Shown here one piece after another: positions 14,621 through 16,979 of a stretch of DNA of 16,979 nt. The DNA is from an uncultured Clostridia bacterium (GTDB lineage: Bacteria; Bacillota; Clostridia; Lachnospirales; Anaerotignaceae): the NCBI GenBank assembly GCA_902477755.1, contig CABSIK010000025.1, positions 1-16,979 of the forward strand. Reading direction: 5' to 3'. The stretch's first letter is position 1, and each line of letters begins with the position of its first letter. The notes beneath the pieces were generated by a model. The model was given only the letters and a program-made list of their open reading frames with translations, had not been told where the DNA came from and ran no database searches. Position numbers and translations under genes: made by a program.

Positions 14621-16099
14621 ATGATTAATAATTTTGAAAGCAATGTGCAATATATCAAATATTTGGTAAATAAAGAAGTTGCAAAACGATTTTTCCAAGG
14701 AAATTTGGAAAACTCCATTGATTCTGTCAGAGAAATCGCAGAGGAGATCATTCCTGGCCCGAAAGCGCTGTTCCGTTGCTGTATTTATAAAGAACGCCAT
14801 ATCATTGAAGATCGTGTGCGTCTGGTAATGGAACCCACAAAAGACAATCGAATCATCAATGTTCTGGATTCTGCCTGTGATGAATGCCCCATTGACCGCT
14901 TTGTCGTTACAGAAGCCTGCCGTGGATGTCTGGGACACAAATGTAAGGAAGTATGTCCAAGAGGGGCGATCACCATTGTGAACCACCGTTCCTATATCAA
15001 TCAGGAACTTTGTATTGAATGCGGCCGTTGTAAACAGGTTTGCCCATTCAATGCCATCAGTGAAGTAAAACGTCCTTGTATCCGTTCCTGCTCCGTAGGT
15101 GCGGTAAAAATGGACGAAAACAGAAAAGCTATGATCGACCATGAAAAATGCATTTCTTGTGGTGCATGTATTTATCAGTGTCCTTTTGGTGCCATTGTAG
15201 ATAAATCCTTTGTTGTGGATGTGCTGAATCTGCTGAAGAATTCTTGGAATAACACCAGTTATCATGTATATGCTGTTGTTGCACCAGCTGTTTCCAGTCA
15301 GTTTCCTGGTGTAAAAACAGGTCAGGTTTATGCAGGCATCAAGGAACTTGGTTTCTATGATGTGGTAGAGGCAGCCATCGGCGCTGACATGGTATCTGCA
15401 TTTGAAGCAAAAGAACTGGCTGAAACTGTAGAGGAAAAAGGATGGAAAACTTCTTCCTGCTGTCCAGCCTTTGTAGATTATGTAGAAAAGAATTATCCTC
15501 AATTTATAGATCATATTTCTACAGCAATTTCTCCTATGATTGCAACTGCACGGGCTATCAAGGCAAAAGATAAGAAAGCGCGCGTGGTATTTATTGGGCC
15601 TTGCACGGCGAAAAAAGTAGAAATGAAGCGAGAAGCTCTGAAGGATGCAGTAAACATTGTCATTACATTTGAAGAACTGCAGGCAATTTTCGATGCAAGA
15701 GAAATTGATTTGGTTAGTCTGGAACCCAGAATGGCAGGGGAGGCATCTTCTTTCGGCCGCAATTTTGCAAGAACTGGCGGTGTAACCGAAAGTGTTGCCC
15801 ATACATTAGAATTGACTGGATTGGATCTGGATGTAAAAGCGGTTCGCTGCAACGGCATTGATGAATGTATCAAAGCCATGAAGATGGCTTCATTTGGCAA
15901 ACTGGATGCGAATTTTATAGAAGGTATGGCATGCAAACACGGCTGTACCGGTGGAGCAGCTTCTTTACTTCATGATGTAAAAGGTATTGAAATGATTAAC
16001 CGCTACGGAAAAGAAGCAAACACAGATAATCCTTTGGATGTTTTGGAAAAATATCCCATTGATAACATCAATATGGAACGTTTTAATCACAAAGACTGA
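14621..16099 (+). CDS. [FeFe] hydrogenase homologue, group B-like, monomeric
   Basis: The 492 residues have a unique N-terminal part (1-80), a cysteine-rich ferredoxin region and a C-terminal H-cluster domain. Cysteine groups are C86/C89 and C100/C103/C108/C112 (CRGCLGHKCKEVCP), C131/C134/C137/C141 (CIECGRCKQVCP) with C153/C157, and C177/C180/C183/C187 (CISCGACIYQCP), enough for several [4Fe-4S] clusters. The H-cluster motifs are TSSCCPAF (277-284), GPCTAKKVE (327-335) and EGMACKHGC (434-442), so all four expected ligands (C281, C328, C438, C442) and the proton-relay-position C280 are kept. The motif wording, with FVDYVEKNYP and MACKHGCTGG, fits group B, whose members are barely characterised. 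AGAGG lies about 10 bases before the ATG. Role in H2 evolution, uptake or sensing is not settled by sequence. Confidence 0.85.
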   Translation: MINNFESNVQYIKYLVNKEVAKRFFQGNLENSIDSVREIAEEIIPGPKALFRCCIYKERHIIEDRVRLVMEPTKDNRIINVLDSACDECPIDRFVVTEACRGCLGHKCKEVCPRGAITIVNHRSYINQELCIECGRCKQVCPFNAISEVKRPCIRSCSVGAVKMDENRKAMIDHEKCISCGACIYQCPFGAIVDKSFVVDVLNLLKNSWNNTSYHVYAVVAPAVSSQFPGVKTGQVYAGIKELGFYDVVEAAIGADMVSAFEAKELAETVEEKGWKTSSCCPAFVDYVEKNYPQFIDHISTAISPMIATARAIKAKDKKARVVFIGPCTAKKVEMKREALKDAVNIVITFEELQAIFDAREIDLVSLEPRMAGEASSFGRNFARTGGVTESVAHTLELTGLDLDVKAVRCNGIDECIKAMKMASFGKLDANFIEGMACKHGCTGGAASLLHDVKGIEMINRYGKEANTDNPLDVLEKYPIDNINMERFNHKD

Positions 16100-16100
16100 G

Positions 16101-16136
16101 AAAAAAACCTTACGGTATAACCGTAAGGTTTTTTTT
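16101..16136. terminator. Bidirectional terminator shared by the hydrogenase and regulator genes
   Basis: CCTTACGGT-ATA-ACCGTAAGG is a perfect 9-bp stem flanked by seven As on the left and eight Ts on the right, so it has a U-tract in both directions. It begins 9 bases after the hydrogenase stop and overlaps the last codons of the convergent regulator gene. Confidence 0.9.
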
Positions 16137-16800
16137 AAGATTTGTTTTGATTGCGCAGATGCATGTAAACAGTATTTTTGGAAATTCCCAAATGATTTGC
16201 AATAGTAACAACTGAATCCTTCAGATTGAAGATACCTTTTTGGGATAACAGATAGATGATTTCTTTGTTTTTATTGGAAGAAGTGATGGTGGGGTTTGCG
16301 TAAACGGTCTTTTTGGCATTTTCCAATGCATCCAGCATCAGTTCTTCTGTATTTTCAACAAAGGTTTCAGATATATTTTCATGATCTGAATGGGACTGTG
16401 GATAAAAAGACTGCATAAAGGACAGCAGAGAAATATTCAGATAAAAATTAATGCAGAATAGGCCGATGATGCGGTTGTTTTCTCCTATGATTGCAGAAGT
16501 AAAAGCTTTGAATGTTTCTCCCCGTTTGTTTTTTGCAAAATAATTGATATGACGCAGTGTTGGATCAGCCAACATCTGATTCAAGAAGGAGAGTGTCAAC
16601 TCTGAAATGGGAGCGCCTGCCTGACGTCCGGAATGATATCCGTTGACGATCATCATAACTGAGGCATCCAGCCGTTCCAGATTATGGATAATGATTTCGC
16701 AGTTTTCGCCCCAAAATTCAGCCATACCTGTTGCAACAGTGCAGTAAGAGTTGAGAATGCGACGGTCTTCTGTTGTAAGTGTGATGTTATAGTGCTCCAT
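16135..16800 (-). CDS. YheO/DauR-type transcriptional regulator
   Basis: Predicted DNA-binding protein of 221 residues. Residues about 10-125 form a YheO-like PAS domain, with GMAEFWGENCEIIIHNLE and YFAKNKRGETFKAFTSAIIGENNRIIGLFCINF. Residues about 175-220 form the DauR-like helix-turn-helix, KGIFNLKDSVVTIANHLGISKNTVYMHLR. In this family the PAS part is thought to sense a small ligand; DauR controls D-arginine catabolism, but the ligand here is unknown. The open frame continues to 16956 into the tRNA terminator. ATG 16800 is chosen because GGAGGG lies about 9 bases upstream and a promoter sits at 16831-16859. Convergent with the hydrogenase gene, which is one possible target among others. Confidence 0.9.
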   Translation of the reverse strand: MEHYNITLTTEDRRILNSYCTVATGMAEFWGENCEIIIHNLERLDASVMMIVNGYHSGRQAGAPISELTLSFLNQMLADPTLRHINYFAKNKRGETFKAFTSAIIGENNRIIGLFCINFYLNISLLSFMQSFYPQSHSDHENISETFVENTEELMLDALENAKKTVYANPTITSSNKNKEIIYLLSQKGIFNLKDSVVTIANHLGISKNTVYMHLRNQNKS

Positions 16801-16830
16801 ACGATGATTCCCTCCATTTGTAGTATTTCC

Positions 16831-16859
16831 AGTATACTTGGTTTTGGGGGCTATTTCAA
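16831..16859 (-). promoter_or_regulatory. Promoter of the YheO-type regulator gene
   Basis: On the minus strand TTGAAA (16859-16854) and TATACT (16836-16831) are 17 bases apart. The start would be near 16824, with a leader of about 25 bases containing the GGAGGG site. Confidence 0.75.
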
Positions 16860-16888
16860 TAGAAGAACCATATTTTGTCTGGATAAAA

Positions 16889-16923
16889 AAACAAAAAACC
16901 TTTGTCAAAAGACAAAGGTTTTT
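16889..16923 (-). terminator. Terminator of the tRNA-Lys transcript
   Basis: On the minus strand, immediately after the tRNA, AAAAACCTTTGTC pairs with GACAAAGGTTTTT around a TTTT loop, and the stem is followed by a long T-rich tail (TTGTTTTTTTATCC). It separates the tRNA gene from the regulator promoter. Confidence 0.85.
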
Positions 16924-16926
16924 CAA

Positions 16927-16979
16927 TGAGTCACTCGGGACTCGAACCCGAGACACCTGGATTAAAAGTCCAGTGCTCT
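16927..16979 (-). tRNA. tRNA-Lys(UUU), partial (5' end outside window)
   Basis: Read on the minus strand, the sequence gives the 3' side of the D-arm (AGAGC), an anticodon stem CTGGA/TCCAG with loop CTTTTAA (anticodon UUU at 16966-16964), a variable loop, a T-arm TCGGG-TTCGAGT-CCCGA, and the 3' acceptor strand GTGACTC with discriminator A at 16927. No CCA is encoded. The 5' acceptor strand (expected GAGTCAC) and most of the D-arm lie beyond the window. Confidence 0.95.

Noticed and set aside
16801..16956. N-terminal extension of the regulator up to 16956
   Set aside because: It would translate through the tRNA terminator and the promoter of the gene; the GGAGGG site before ATG 16800 and the family start at the PAS domain fit better.

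Overview
The window looks like chromosomal DNA of an anaerobic, fairly AT-rich Firmicute of the class Clostridia. This is inferred from strong AGGAGG-type ribosome binding sites, near-consensus sigma-A promoters, U-tailed hairpin terminators, a YheO-type regulator and a ferredoxin-like [FeFe] hydrogenase homologue. A Lachnospirales/Anaerotignum-like host fits the gene families, but this was not tested by any search.

Left edge (1-397): a decayed IS3-family insertion sequence, reduced to the head of orfA joined to the tail of orfB plus one terminal end, followed by the terminator of the leucine operon. Positions 398-5054 (minus strand) hold leuA-leuC-leuD-leuB, read leftward. Positions 5405-10414 (plus strand) hold ilvB-ilvN-ilvC-ilvD, read rightward. 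The two operons diverge from a 350-bp control region with back-to-back promoters. Together they take pyruvate (or pyruvate plus 2-oxobutyrate) to 2-oxoisovalerate and 3-methyl-2-oxovalerate, and 2-oxoisovalerate on to 2-oxoisocaproate. That is the whole branched-chain amino acid route except the final aminotransferase and the source of 2-oxobutyrate.

Two RNA-level features inside these operons are the most interesting part of the window. The leuA leader can form an 18-bp hairpin whose only non-Watson-Crick pair is G-U in the leuA transcript but C-A on the opposite strand. At the ilvC-ilvD junction, ilvD has no visible Shine-Dalgarno. It starts instead in an ATGA overlap with a 20-codon reading frame that has a strong Shine-Dalgarno, is rich in Leu/Val/Ile codons, and runs through two adjacent hairpins.

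Positions 10415-11930: tandem hairpins ending the ilv operon, then a convergent DUF815-type AAA ATPase gene with its own promoter. Positions 12079-14397: a tightly overlapping operon for a NitT/TauT-type ABC importer (lipoprotein, permease, short ATPase) of unknown substrate. Positions 14621-16099: a group B-like [FeFe] hydrogenase homologue with all four H-cluster cysteines. Positions 16135-16800 (minus): a YheO/DauR-type regulator convergent with the hydrogenase gene and sharing its terminator. The window ends inside a tRNA-Lys(UUU) gene on the minus strand.
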